Assembly (NCBI GenBank): GCA_048013815.1
Contig: CM106586.1
Location: 19,158,001 to 19,222,000 of the forward strand
Length of the DNA stretch: 64,000 nucleotides
Reading direction: 5' to 3'
DNA from: Setoptus koraiensis
Taxonomy: Eukaryota > Arthropoda
The notes under the pieces are model-generated. The model was not told where the DNA came from and did no database searches. It saw nothing but the letters and a program-made list of their open reading frames with translations. The position numbers and the translations under genes were made by a program. This document shows, piece after piece, positions 30,287 through 42,750 of the stretch (within the stretch, counting starts at the first letter, position 1; each line of letters begins with the position of its first letter).

Positions 30287-33200
30287 TGAATCACTATCGC
30301 CAGTCGGACTTGTCCGATTTGTCCGCGCGGCTCGCCGGTGCAGCAAATCGCCGCTCGCCTATTACACACACAGTGCACGGTGCAGATCAGGTGATGTCTG
30401 GTGATGCAACGCCAGATATCATTAGATGCCAATAGTCTAATGATCTGACGATGCATCTGTTATGCAATCGCGGGCACGAACCACTGTCGGCCGTTACAAT
30501 TGGCACCAATCCGATAATCAATCCATCATCGGCGAGCGCCAATCGGCCAATCGCCCGTGTGACAGCCGGACCGGCGAGCGCGCCAACTTGCTGAGCACAT
30601 TATATCCAGTTGTTATGTAATAAGTTGCACAACAACTAGATCAGTCATGTATTTGTCGATAAGCATGCTACAATTTTCAAAGGCACCAGACGCTTGCGAT
30701 TCACAGTTAATGCGGGGATGCTGCGCTCGGTCACTCTCCATCTCGGCTAATTGTTTTCCATCGCGCTTGCTGAGATTGCCGGCGAGATTCTCGTCGGTCG
30801 CACTCGCTTAGCTCATGGCGCATGCCGGCCGCCGGCCCGTCATTTGGCCAGCCGGCCGGTTATTCGGGCACCATCAGGTCTCATGAGCCAACGATGATTG
30901 ATTGAGCTGGCTGGCGTCTGGCTGGCGGCCGGGCCGGGCCGGCTCACTGCCAGCCAAGCTCCGGGCCGGCTCAGTGGCTGTCAGTGGTCGAGTGGCACCC
31001 GAATCAGGTGGCGATCAATCATCAATGGCTGTTAGTAATAAATAATATTATTATCACCGCTGGCCGCTCAATCCGCACCGTGCTCGCAGTGACCGGTTGT
31101 TGAGTTAGCTGGCCAGTGTGCAGATTTGCCGGCCAGTCTGCAGACTCGCTGACCGCTCTGCAGATTCGTTGACCACTCTGCAGATTTGTCGGCCAATCGC
31201 GGAGCGGCCAACAAATTGGGCCCAATTGCACGGTGCCCATCGAGTGACCAGCGACGGCACCAGCGACAACGCTTGCCTAATGAGGGGGCTCGCGCGATGA
31301 GCGGGTTTGCGCGATAGGTGAGCTTGCGTAATAAGCTTGCACAGGCTTGTGCTCGGGAGCGACAGGTGTAGGGCTTGCGCGAGCCCTAAGCGTGTCGTCC
31401 GTGGCCGCAATTTCGCCGGCGAGCAGCACTATGCACCGTATAGTCTGCACGGCAAGCAAACGGCACCATGATGCAAGCATGCGGCACCATGATGCAAGCG
31501 TATGGCACCACGATAAAAACTCACGGCACCGTGAGGCAAATACAGGGCGGAAGGTCGGGGTATCTGCGATTAAGGTAATCGCATCATCGGGCAGGATGAG
31601 CTCGCTGGAATGCCGCTGCGGCCTGTCGGCCCGTCAGCTGGCCGACCGGCCAACCAGTGAGTGGTGTCAATTTTGACGCGCATTAGTGCAAAGTCGTTGC
31701 GGCCAAACGAAAGAGGATTTGGCCGAGCAACAAAGTTAATAGTTTTCTCTCGCTGTTCGCTTATGCTTAGCTGGCTTGCTATAGGTATACCCGTTGGCCG
31801 GCCCGGCAGCAGCTGGTCTGCAGCGTGTGCCGGCCGGGCAACGGGTGAGCCGGCCGGCCGGCTGGCCGGGGATCATGGTGTGTGTCAATCACACATTTAC
31901 AAATGACTCGGCCACGATCACATCTCACAAGTTACCATGTTGCCAGTTACCTGTTGCCTGTTGCGCAATATTGTCTCTGCCACATTTGGCAACCGGTGCC
32001 GCATTTAGCCGCCATGTCGGTCCCAGCAACGACGCTCCTTGCTACGTATTTGCCATCAAACATTACATAATATTACATAACATTATATAATATTACATTA
32101 TGTGCACTATTGCTGGATGCGTTGGCGCAATGCGGCGTGCGCTGCCAGCCAACAACAAACACACTCAATCATTTATCATGTTCGCGCTGCCATGTCCACC
32201 GACGGCTCACCTGTCGAACGTTGGCTCCGTTTGAGACGCAATTCTCAATTCTAAATTGTCGATTCTCGTTGCAGCTATTAGTGCTGTCGCAGCTATTAGT
32301 GGCGCTGTTCGGTTTGGTTGCCGGCCGCAATTCTCGGCCCGTCGACCGCCAATGCGACTGGCCGAGCGCTAATGCTCGCAACATGACGATAATCGTTGCG
32401 CAACTTTCAACGATTACGAAATGCGCCCGCATTTTTGTTATTTGTCAGTGGCGGACGATGCCACGAATCGCCGGTCTCTTGCGGCAACAGTCTCGCCCGT
32501 CCCTTGCCTGTGGCTTAGGTGAGAGCTGTGGCGCAGTTTAGCGGTCAGTTGGCGCGCCAAGCGCGCACACAATCTCGCTGACCGTAGTGCGGGCCGGCGC
32601 CGCAGTGTGTTACATAATGTAATAGTGTCCAGTTGTTGGCCACCAGCAATAGTGTAAGTAACTCAGGCCCGTGCGGCCACTAATGGTGACCACTAGTGGC
32701 CATTGCCGGCCACTAGGTGAGCGCCGGCGCAGCCAATGGCAAGCTAGCCCGGCGCAACCATTAGCGGGCTGTCATTTAATTTTGTGTGACTTATGCGTGC
32801 AAGCGTGCGTGCGTTTGTTGTGGTAAAACAATTAATAATGGCCGACACCGGCTCGATATCCACACATGAATGGATTACGCACACACTACTGCACAATTTG
32901 TACACAATTTGTTCAGTGTTGCAACCTGAATGCATCAATGCAGTGGCAACACACACACGCACGCACACACACACGCACAAGCACGACCGACATCGGGCCA
33001 CAAAACGATCGGCTCGCATTACGCCGCTGACCGTTGCGGCCCGACACGACAACCTGTGGCCGACAGGCTGTAACTTGTGGGCTGCAAGTTACAGGTAAGT
33101 GTCTCACAGTGCAAAATAGTTGCGTGGTTGGCCGAGTGGCGCCAACGTTAAAGTTAAACCGGCCAAAACAATCATAAATCACCGGCTTATATGCTAATGA

Positions 33201-34206
33201 ACGTGCACTGGCGACCGTGCACGCCGACGGCCGGCACAGCTAGACGACACAGTCGTAAGTCAATCGGTGCACTGCCAATGGCTCGAGCCGCGCAACTAGC
33301 TGCATATTACATAATTATTAACATAATGTAATCAACACATGACCACATTGCTCAATATTGGCGCTCACCTTGTGCCAGCACACGACTTTGCTGGCCAGTG
33401 GTTGGCCGGTGTGCCGCTGTCGCTGTTGAGCGGGCGATTGTGCAACCGGCAACAGGTTGTTTTGCATGACAAAGAGTTGCATACATTGAGTTGCTGCTGC
33501 TGCTGCTGCTACGACGTTGCTGGCCGACGAGAGCTAATTAGCCACTGCGTTGCGTAAGGTGCCTGTGGTTGGCGTCGGCCATTCGCATGTCGGTCTCGGC
33601 TAGTTAGTGGGCTATTTTGGCCCATTTATTTGACGCTCGGCAGCAGTGGTTTGTTTGCGTTGCTCGCTGTTGTGGCTACAATATTATATTGTGTGTATTA
33701 TTGTATCCAGTTTGGTATAAATATATCCATGTGTGTATACCGTATACAGTATATGATTGCTGGATGCCAGCCAGCCGGCCGGCCGGTCAGCGAAATTGCC
33801 GGCCCGCAATGCCAGCGAGTTTGTCGGGCCGCAATGCCAGCGAGCTCGCAGTGGTCGCAATAATAGATGCAAATGCTCGCTATCGTCATCAGCATAAACA
33901 ATTATTCATTGCTAACTAGCCGGCCGGCTGGCTGGCAGAGTGGCCCGTTGCGCCCATGTGTGCTCACGCTCGTTGGGTTGCGTCATTGTTGGCAGCGTCA
34001 TGCCGGCCACTAACGAGCAAGCGGGCTCATTAAGGGCTCATGGCTTCGTGCTCGTTAGTTAGCAGTTGCTGCAATGGACTGGCCAGCCGAAACGCGCCAG
34101 CCGAAACGAAGCGATCGGCGCCAAACAGGCACACAAACAGCGCGGCCTCGCAGCGCCCAGCTCTGGCCAAACTGCAACCTCAAATGGTTACAATTGAGCG
34201 CCGTTT

Positions 34207-34222
34207 ACAGGTAGCTACCTGT
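34207..34222. repeat. 16-bp perfect palindrome of two CAGGTAG motifs
   Basis: ACAGGTAGCTACCTGT is perfectly self-complementary and sets two CAGGTAG heptamers head-to-head. CAGGTA/CAGGTG are cores for E-box-type factors (Snail/ZEB), and CAGGTAG is the insect Zelda heptamer. Confidence 0.8.
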
Positions 34223-36890
34223 GCACTTGTCAGCTCATGCGGCCGACACAACTGATACTCGACGGATACTCGACGGATACCACCGACGCCACACTGACAA
34301 TCAGCTGCGCCAACTGACTCTCACTTGTGACTCACAAGTTGTGAGGGCGCAACAATGGCACACACACACACACACATTGCGTAATACACAATATATATAA
34401 ATTTACTCTCGTCTGAAATTATGTAATAATTGTGACATGACAAGAGTATAACAAGTGCCTAACAAGTGTGTGTGTGTGGCAGCTGCCTCCATGAATGGTC
34501 ATCGCTCGCTTTGCCATTTGGGCGAGCGGATAGCTCACGCTTGAGCTGCGCACACACACACACACGCACGACAAACAAAATAACAACAAAATATCCGTCG
34601 TTTTGGCGAGCTGACAAAGTGGCGGATATTTGTTGCACGCTGCCAGTTGCGAACGAGCGGAACGGAATGTTTGTGATTCTGTGCGCATGCCAATCATCGT
34701 TCAATGGCTGCCACACGAGAGCCACACAAACAGCCGCCAGTCGAATGACATGCCAAATGACGCCAAAACAACAACATATGTCACACGACACAACAGGTGA
34801 CTTACTGTCAGTTGCGTGCGCCTGACACTAGAGCCGCCGATAATCAGTTGGTCGTACGCCAACACACACACACACCGTCAATTGATAGTATCAATTTGAT
34901 GCTCGGTATCAATGATGCAGTGGCCACATCACAACAAGTGGACACAATCACATGTATCACGTCATTGTGCAACAACTACGCAACACAGCTGATTTGGCAT
35001 GTTTGTGTGGTGACCGTTCCAACTTGAGGCCGCGCGCGCGTTTCTCTTTTGCCGCGCCGGCCCGGCCCGGCAGCCTTTTGTTTGCCGCCGATGGGCACCC
35101 AATGAAGCGTGCCCAGCGGCGGACACGGCCCGACAGTATGGCCGACAGTGATCGCGTATTGATTCAATTACACCTGTGCGCTGTCCCGTTTGCTGCACTG
35201 TCCAATGCCACTGCGCAACATGACAAATTGCGCCAGCGCGTAATTATACGCGCATGTCACAATGTCACTGGATTCCAGTGTCACTGTTGCGCAATTTGTG
35301 CCCTTGCTCAATGAGCCATCCACTGACAGTTGCCCGGCAGCGCCACCGTCAGCTGCTGTCGATCTGACAGTCATGTGTGACGCAACACTGCCTGTTGCTG
35401 TCGTTGCTGTTGTTGCCGTTGTTGCCGTTTTGGCTGGCGAGCCGGCAGCAACAACAGCAACAACGACAACTACAGCAACTACAGCGACAACAACAGCATC
35501 GCAGAGCGGCACAGCGACGCACAGCCATGATAGCGTATCATGCGCGTGATTGCTGCATCGCGTGCTCCCATTTGCGCACTTCCGGTCACTATGGCAACGC
35601 ACAACGCGGCACCATGGCACCCATTCACAACGGCCTGCCTAGGCGCGCGCTGACCAATCGATTTGCCGCCTGGTGTTGACCTACTGAAACGCGCTGTGTA
35701 CCTACGACGACTGCGCGCAACATGTTACGCATGCGTGTCAGTATGTTGCGCAGATCGCAGCGTTCCGAGATTGATCAAGAGTGACCGACACAGCGGCTGT
35801 GCACAGTGTGACGCAAGTGCACAGACCACCGCGATTGGCGGCACAGCGAGCCGACCCCAAGCTGGGCCGGTGATTGATGCCAACTGGCGCCATTAGCGAC
35901 ATGATTACGCTGCAGCACACACACACACACGACACTGGCGGACAGGTGAGGCATTACAACAGCAGCAGCAGTGCCGACACTTGTAATTGTTGGCTGCGAC
36001 TTACAAGTTGTAACAGTTGGCTCGCATTAAACGCCAAGTGAGTGTTGCCAAAAGTGTAGCTGCGGTGCAAGCGATTAGCGAGGTGAGAATAACATGACAG
36101 TGGTAACATAATTGGTGCTTATTTGATTGATAGACGGCATCAAATTGATCAGATTCTGATCAAATTGGAGCCACTTGTTGGCGCGTCAAAGCTTGTTTCA
36201 ATTATCGCTGTTGCTGTTGCGCGTCGCCTACCGGGCCCGCATGCCCGACAACGGCACCGGCAGCGGTCGGCCGGTGAGAACCGATTGAGCAACAGCTAAC
36301 GGTCACACTCTGTGATATCTCTCGGATTTGTGCGCAGCCGAATCTCGCTTCTTCAAGCAGAATTTCTCTCATTTCTGGCAGCCGAGAGTGTGTTGTACTT
36401 GTTGGCGCTGGTCGTTAGTGGTGTGTTGACAGGCGTTAAAAGTTTCAAGTTGAGAGCGCCGCGAAACGTGGAAACGCGCCGATTTGTGAGCCCAAAAATC
36501 GATAGTTGATGATGGCCAAAAATGATAAATTTCCATCGTTGGACAGAGCGAGCGCCAGCGATTTCAAGAGCGACAGAGCACTCGAGCGTTGTTATCGTTT
36601 TCATGGCCAGCCTATTGGCCACGGCCGTGTCCATTGTGGCTTGCGCTCAGTGGTCAGTTGGCCGATTTGACGGCCGCTCGGCCACTTGGCCACTTGCGAG
36701 AGTCACCTTGCGAGCGGAGCGGCAATCTGTGCAGCGACTCATTAATGATGATTGATTTGGTTGCGCACAATTGTAAAGACATTTTACATACAACTACCAT
36801 TGGGATGTTGCCCGGCCCAAGGCTTGCCTGTCGCAACTTGCGAGCCCGTGAAAAGCTGCGCCGTTTTTTGCTGCACGCGGCGCAGCCTTT

Positions 36891-36911
36891 CTCAGGTGAG
36901 TCTCACCTGAG
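36891..36911. repeat. 21-bp inverted repeat of CAGGTG E-boxes
   Basis: CTCAGGTGAG is followed, after a single T, by its exact reverse complement CTCACCTGAG. Each arm contains a CAGGTG/CACCTG core and also matches a 5' splice-donor consensus. Confidence 0.85.
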
Positions 36912-38566
36912 GCGTCGCTCGCTTGGTTCGCTGTTGGTTTTCGCGTTGGCGCGCACACTGCACAGCGAGCCGTAATTGCGCAACTGCTCTGATCGGGATC
37001 GGTAGGCTCGCCGATTTTGCCGCACCGGATTTCGTTTGAACGGGACGAAAATTGTCGAGAAATCGTTTGTCGCTGCTCCAATTGCGGTCGCTTTTTATCG
37101 CGCGCGCTCACCGCAGTAAAAAGCGCGCACGGGCGCCTCTCGCGCCGCTGAGCATGAGCCAGAGCGCGCGGACTTTGCACAATTGACAATCGATTATCAA
37201 CAATCGACCAACATCAATCAATTCTCAAATTTCATTCTCTTTCCTGTTTAAAGCCTATTAGCGACACAACTGGGCACAGCGAAGCCAGTGTGTATAAGAA
37301 CTTCATAAGAGAAATCTTTTCTCATAGTGTGTGTGCCAGATTATCGGTCGGCCCGAGACGCGTTTTGAATGGCGCACAATCTGCGATTGGGGGGCCGTGT
37401 GCGTACACGGATAATTTGCGCAAATCATCATCAATCAGCGCTCAGTGTGCGCGCCAGTTAATTTGTTTGGGACACTCGAGACATAATTATTATTATTGAG
37501 TATTTATCGGTAAATGCGCTTGTAAATATATTATGTCTAGTTATGATGCAGTCTGATTGCGGCACAATATTGCGATACAATGTAGTGCGCGGTGGCACAA
37601 CGCACAGCCGGCTTACGTGCGAAATAAATCAATCCGGCCCGCGATCAATTTCACGGCCATTAGCGCCGAATGGGGCCGCGCGCGTTGCCCCATTCGGCCA
37701 TTGTATTCCGTCGTTTGATTGCATTGCCGGCCGGCAGCGAGCGCCGGCTCGACAGCGACCGCCACTCGTACACAGCACGCCCACAACAATGGACAACGAC
37801 CGACAACCGGGAGTGAACGCCAGAGAAAAGAAAAAGACTCTCGCTTGCTCCATTGTTGGCCGTGTCTGCTGACTGTTCTCGCCGGGAGAACGCTTCGCAA
37901 AGAACACACTTCTTCAGAGCTGGTGGTTTGCTGGCCGGCGCACAGCGCACCAATCGGCCACCAATCGGCCACCAATCGGCCACCAATGGACATTCGAGCA
38001 ACCAACAAAAGCAACCAATGGCAGCCAAGAAGTTGCGCCCAGAGAATCGCATCACACCGAAACTTCTCCATCGGTGGCGTCACATTGCTTTGTGTGCCAC
38101 CACACGACTTAATTTGCCAACACGGCGGGGCCCCGGTGCCCGAGTGACAAGATGCGACAGCCAGCACTACTTCTGGCACCAGCGGTATGGCACGCGCAAT
38201 TGACAATTGTGCCGGTTATGCTAGCAGTCTCCGGCGAGCAATCCAACAGCACAATGGCGGCCCGACGGTGAACCGCACCGCGCCGCGCCGCGGCCAATGA
38301 GACGAACGCGACTAGAGAGACGAGTGAGGGTTCCACCAGCACCCAGCAGATGGGGCCACCACAGGAGCGGTGTCGAGCCGGCCCGACAAGCCAGCAGCTC
38401 CAGCTGAACTTTGGCTTGTGACGCGAGACAAGCAGACAGGCGGCCAGCGGTAATCGAGTGGCCGACAATTAATGCTAATTAAGCTCGCGAGTCAGTTCTG
38501 TGTCTACGACTCACAAGCGCGTAATTAGTTGCCGGGCGGGGGAGCTGCCTTGCCAGCTCGCTCTGC

Positions 38567-38632
38567 AGGAGCAGCAGCAGCAACAACAACGACAACAACA
38601 ACAGCAACAACGACAGCAACAACAACAACAGC

Positions 38633-38684
<52 letters not shown>

Positions 38685-38719
38685 GCAACAGCAACAGCAA
38701 CAACGACAGCAACAGCAAA
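38567..38719. repeat. Long (CAA/CAG)n tract
   Basis: About 150 bp of CAA with interspersed CAG and CGA. It could read poly-Gln, but no coding context surrounds it. Confidence 0.95.
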
Positions 38720-39278
38720 TTAATTGGCTGTCCGACGGGAATTCGCAAGCGCAAATAAGCGCGCATAAACACTGACAAACTGACAAGCCAACAAGCCAAC
38801 AAACGAGCAACATTCCCAAATGAAACATGGCGTGCGAGAGGCCAACAATTATAGGCTCAGTGTGGCGGCTTGTGGTTGCGACACGAAGCGACGAGCAAGC
38901 CGAGCGATCGGACAGGTAGCTTGCGTTGGTTTCAATTATCTGTCGTCACTGGTAATCGGTGATGGTCGCACACTGTGCAAACAACACACAGTGCGCTCAA
39001 TATCATCGCGGGCTCGTCTAGCCGCACGCACTGTTTGCCCGACTGTCGTTACCTGTCGGGCCGCCGGCTGCGACGTTACCTGTCGGGATGTGTTACCTGT
39101 TGCGCAAATGCAAACAACATTGCATGCAAACAGTGGCTGTTCGGCAGTGTGTGCGTGCGTCATCGCGCGCTGTCAACAGTCGCCGACGATTCACAAGTCG
39201 ACGAAATTGCGCAAATGACAGCCATTGTGCGTCTGCCAGGCATTTGCCGTAGTCACCGTAGTTGTTGTTGCTGTTGCT

Positions 39279-39356
39279 GTTGCTGTTGCTGTTGCGTACA
39301 ATGTTGTTGTTGTTGATGGTGGTGATGTTGTTGCTGTTGTTGCTCATGTTGTTGAT
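39279..39356 (-). pseudogene. Fragment resembling the terminal poly-Gln/His exon
   Basis: This 78-bp stretch aligns without gaps to 63551-63628 with 70 identical bases, including a perfect 34-bp match (39300-39333) that contains the non-repetitive GATGGTGGTGATG. In the corresponding minus-strand frame it reads Gln-His runs with HHHHQQQQHCTQ where the gene has HHHHQQQQHYMQ. It may be a dispersed copy or remnant of that exon; convergent repeat evolution is the alternative. Confidence 0.5.
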
Positions 39357-39740
39357 GAGCAGCTTGCCGGTTCAGGTGTGCTGCGCGAGAACAGAATTAA
39401 ATTCGCCTCGTTTTTTCTCACTTTTGGTCGCTCGCCGAGCGACGGGCGAGTGAGAGTCGCCGAGCGACAGTCGTCGGCACACCATGAACAAACGACAAAT
39501 GTTGCTCCAAATGAGCAACACGTTGTTGTTTGTTCACCTTGACAGTGTCAGCCGCCGGCAACAAGTGCAACCTTTGCGCCTGTTGCGGCGCCCAAAATAC
39601 CATCGCCACCGACAGCATATAGGCCGTCTTGGCGAGCTCTGTGCGCTGCAAGCTTGACTTTAGGCACACCGGTCGCACAGAGCTCGGCGGCTGTGCCGGA
39701 TGGCCAAGCTGGAGCGACTGTCGACCGTCGACGTTGCACG

Positions 39741-39780
39741 AATCCATTGGAGTCCATTGGAGTCCATTGGAATCCATTGG
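39741..39780. repeat. Four 10-bp tandem copies
   Basis: AATCCATTGG, AGTCCATTGG, AGTCCATTGG and AATCCATTGG lie in strict 10-bp register, close to one DNA helical turn. Each unit contains CCATTGG, a core compatible with an inverted CCAAT box. Confidence 0.9.
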
Positions 39781-40760
39781 AATTGTGCGCAATTTTGTGG
39801 GCAATTTTGTGCGCGAGCCAGTCTGCGTCGTTGCGAGCACGGCTCACGCGGCCTATACTAAATGCAAATATGCCGTTTGACGGCTGCTGCCACACAACAT
39901 CGTCATCAAACTGTCTAATGAGCTATTACAGATACTGCTAATATCACTAATATTAGCAGAGCAATATCAACAGAGTTGCGTTGGCGAGCAACATTGTTGG
40001 GCACACACACACACTCAAGCGAAGTTACTTTTTTAGCAATTACATCATCATGGCGGTCAGTTCATCTGTGCCAAATTGCACAATGGCAGTCGTTTAAATG
40101 GACGCACATTCAAATTGATGCTACAATTCAAGTTCATTATTCAGATGACCATTGCCGGTTGCGCTGCCACAAGTCGCTCATGTGATACAACTTGTATCAC
40201 AGGTGATTGCATCACCGGCGCTTGCATCACAATTTGCGGCCACTGGCCGAAGAGATGATCTGCTGGATCAATATTTGGCCAAGCAACAAAACGATTATCA
40301 TTTTCGCTCGCTCTCCCTCTCTCTGCTCGCCTCGACAAACATCATCTATCATGTGCGTCGCGTCACATTGGACAGCCACTGCTTAGGTCGTCGTTACGTA
40401 ACAACGCTGTTTGCGCTGTTTGTTTGCGCCGCTTTCCTCATCTCCTGTCAGGTGCGTGTGAGTCACTCACAGTGAGTGTGTGTGTGTGTGTTGTCATTGT
40501 TGGCCGCCAGTCGGCTTGACCCTGTGCAAAACCGATGCAGCATCACTTATGCAACATGAGCGATGCAGCATCAGTTATGTAACATTGGTGTGGCAACATG
40601 AGCGCTGCTGTCCAGTGAGTGCCGAGCCAACACGACCCTCAAACAAGGTGAGCGCAGCGAGCAAACATTTTCTCTAATTGTGTGATTGTGTAATCTTGTT
40701 GCAAGCTCGCGCGCCTGTGCAGAATATTATCAGCTATTCATCAGCTGCAGTCGAGCACGG

Positions 40761-40845
40761 CCAACAAACAAACTGACCAACAGGCGAGCCAACAAACAAA
40801 CTGACCAACAGGCGAGCCAACAAACTGACCAACAGGCCAACCGAC
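40761..40845. repeat. AACAAACTGACCAACAGGC tandem array
   Basis: Three copies of a roughly 24-28-bp unit; the later copies have lost one internal CAAA. Confidence 0.85.
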
Positions 40846-41256
40846 AAGCGATCGGCCAATTCGAAGCGGTGGCGCCACTTTCACTGATTGCGCCACTGCG
40901 GCCGCTCGCAACCGGCAACTGACCACAGGCTGGTCGCTGTTGTGGTCACCGAAATGGCACAAAAACTGGAATAATAAAAATTGCGATCGATCGCACACAA
41001 AACTGCAATCGTGGAGAGCAGACAATCAATTGTTGCCTCTAATCGTGCGGCCCCATCAACGGGCGCCAGACAAAGTGCAGCCAATTTGTCGCGCACTACC
41101 TGTCGTCTGGACTCGCCATGGACAGTGGCTGCGGCAAGTCCGTCCAGTCTAGCGACCAGGTGCCCAACTAGGCCCGGTCGAGCCGTCCCGTCGGCCGGCC
41201 GGACATGCACGGGATTCAGGGACAGGGCAAGTGGCGCGCAGATGAGCAGATTAGAT

Positions 41257-41320
41257 GACCAATCGACAGACCAGTGGACAGACCAGTGGACAGACCAATG
41301 GACAGAGCAACGGACAGAGT
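41257..41320. repeat. 14-bp GACAGACCAGTGGA array
   Basis: Four to five copies of a 14-bp unit with point differences, in otherwise unannotated DNA. Confidence 0.85.
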
Positions 41321-41528
41321 CCGGTGAGATGGACGGACAAACAGAGACGGACAACAATGCTTGGCCAGATTAGTTGTTTGCGATTGTGTTAAGCTGTTAA
41401 TAACGGTCGGTCTAGTTGGCCTGCGCGCTTAATGCGCTTTATTAATGACAGTCCGTTGAAATGTTTGTTTCAGGCCAACGTTTCAGCTTGTCGCTGGCCA
41501 GTTTGCTGCTTTTGCTCGCCAACTATGC

Positions 41529-41613
41529 CCAACAACCGTGCTCGACAACCGTGCTCAACAACCACGCTCAACAACCACGCTCAACAACCACGCTCAACAA
41601 CCACGCTCAACAA
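41529..41613. repeat. CAACAACCACGCT tandem array
   Basis: Six to seven near-identical units of about 13-14 bp (CAACAACCACGCT and a GTGCT variant). The last four are almost exact. Confidence 0.9.
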
Positions 41614-42719
41614 CTTGGCTGACTGCTATTTGTCAGTGAGAGATAGCGAGTTGTCACACCGGCGACCATTGATTTGAGCACCAAGATTAAATGCCTCACC
41701 TGTCGACTTACACACTAACATTGGGTCGCTTTATAATCCGCGAATGCGCGCTCGCGAATTATAGATGGATGCGAATCAATGCGCTGCCATTATTGCTCGA
41801 CACTGTCGACAGTTTGTTTAATCATTGTATTACCTTGCTACCATCGTACACACGATTATGTCGTCGCCGCTTATCTAAATCTCCTCACCTTATCCTCACC
41901 TGCCCGCTAATTCCCGCCTCACTCGTTCGTTCCTCGGTCTGTTTGCAGTTTGCAACTCCAGCAATGCGGCCAATGCGACCGATGCGGCCAATGCGACCGA
42001 CGCGATCGACCAACTTGAAAATTTAACAACTCGCAAATTCGCAAACTCGACAGTCTACAATTTCAAAAATGTTCAATTTCGAATATTTACAATTTTGAAA
42101 ATATTTAGTTAGCTTGCGATGTACGATATACGAGCGGACAATCGCGATGGAATATTTGAAATGTTGAACACTGTCTGTGCTGCGGACATACGAGACGATA
42201 TTTGAATACAAATGGATATTCAAATTGAATGGTCAGCCGCGATGTGAGGCGACTACAGCGCGTGCTGTTGCGCCTACCACGTCAGAGGCAGCGCATAACG
42301 CGCGCGAGACACTCAAGAGCTCGAAATAATTAGTAATTATCGGCCATTTATTACCACTGGCCGACTGTGCTATGACTATGCTACAGGGACAAGTGCCCAA
42401 ATTATGGTTGTTATGAGATGATGCTGGTGTGAGCCCATTTATGCTGATTAGAGAATGCTGATTGTTTCGTCGTCAGTGACTGGTGCAAATAGTTGGTGCA
42501 CGACGGCCGGCCCACCGACAACAACGGACAGAGCGACATATCAGCGACATATGAGAACGAGCGAGCGAGAAATTTGCAAAATTATCGAGATTGGTCGACT
42601 CGGATGCGCGGATGTGCGATTATCCGAGAGATAAGCGGCGTGATTGTCACTTGTGGCTGTTGGAATGGCATTTTATTATCCATGTGCGTGTATATATTTT
42701 GTGCGTTTAGTTGGCTTTG

Positions 42720-42750
42720 TTCATTTACTTGGCGCTGCCAAGTAAATGAA
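42720..42750. repeat. Perfect hairpin, 14-bp arms and 3-nt loop
   Basis: TTCATTTACTTGGC (42720-42733) and GCCAAGTAAATGAA (42737-42750) are exact reverse complements around GCT. The stem is too short for a typical microRNA precursor. It could be a cruciform-forming site or a dimeric protein-binding site. Confidence 0.9.

Larger units (their letters stand above)
28000..34800. other. Gene desert, part 1 (GC-rich, palindrome-rich)
   Basis: No gene recognised. There are many TTGGCC, GGCCGG and CCGGCCGG words, a degenerate TATCCACA array at 29124-29228, and repeated GGCCCGAT words near 30210-30240. An AT hairpin lies at 30261-30286, clusters of TTACATAAT words at 32.06-33.33 kb, and a 16-bp palindrome at 34207-34222. 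Open frames here are short and compositionally biased. Confidence 0.55.
34801..41400. other. Gene desert, part 2 (poly-CAA/CAG and local repeats)
   Basis: No gene recognised. It holds the poly-(CAA) tract at 38567-38719, the poly-Gln echo at 39279-39356, a perfect 10-bp array at 39741-39780, a 28-bp-type array at 40761-40845 and a 14-bp array at 41257-41320. A 21-bp inverted CAGGTG pair lies at 36891-36911. Frames encoding poly-Gln, poly-Ala or poly-Thr are by-products of the repeats. Confidence 0.55.

Noticed and set aside
38500-38802. Poly-Gln, poly-Leu, poly-Thr and poly-Cys frames
   Set aside because: All six frames through the CAA/CAG tract give homopolymers, and there is no flanking coding signal or splice context.
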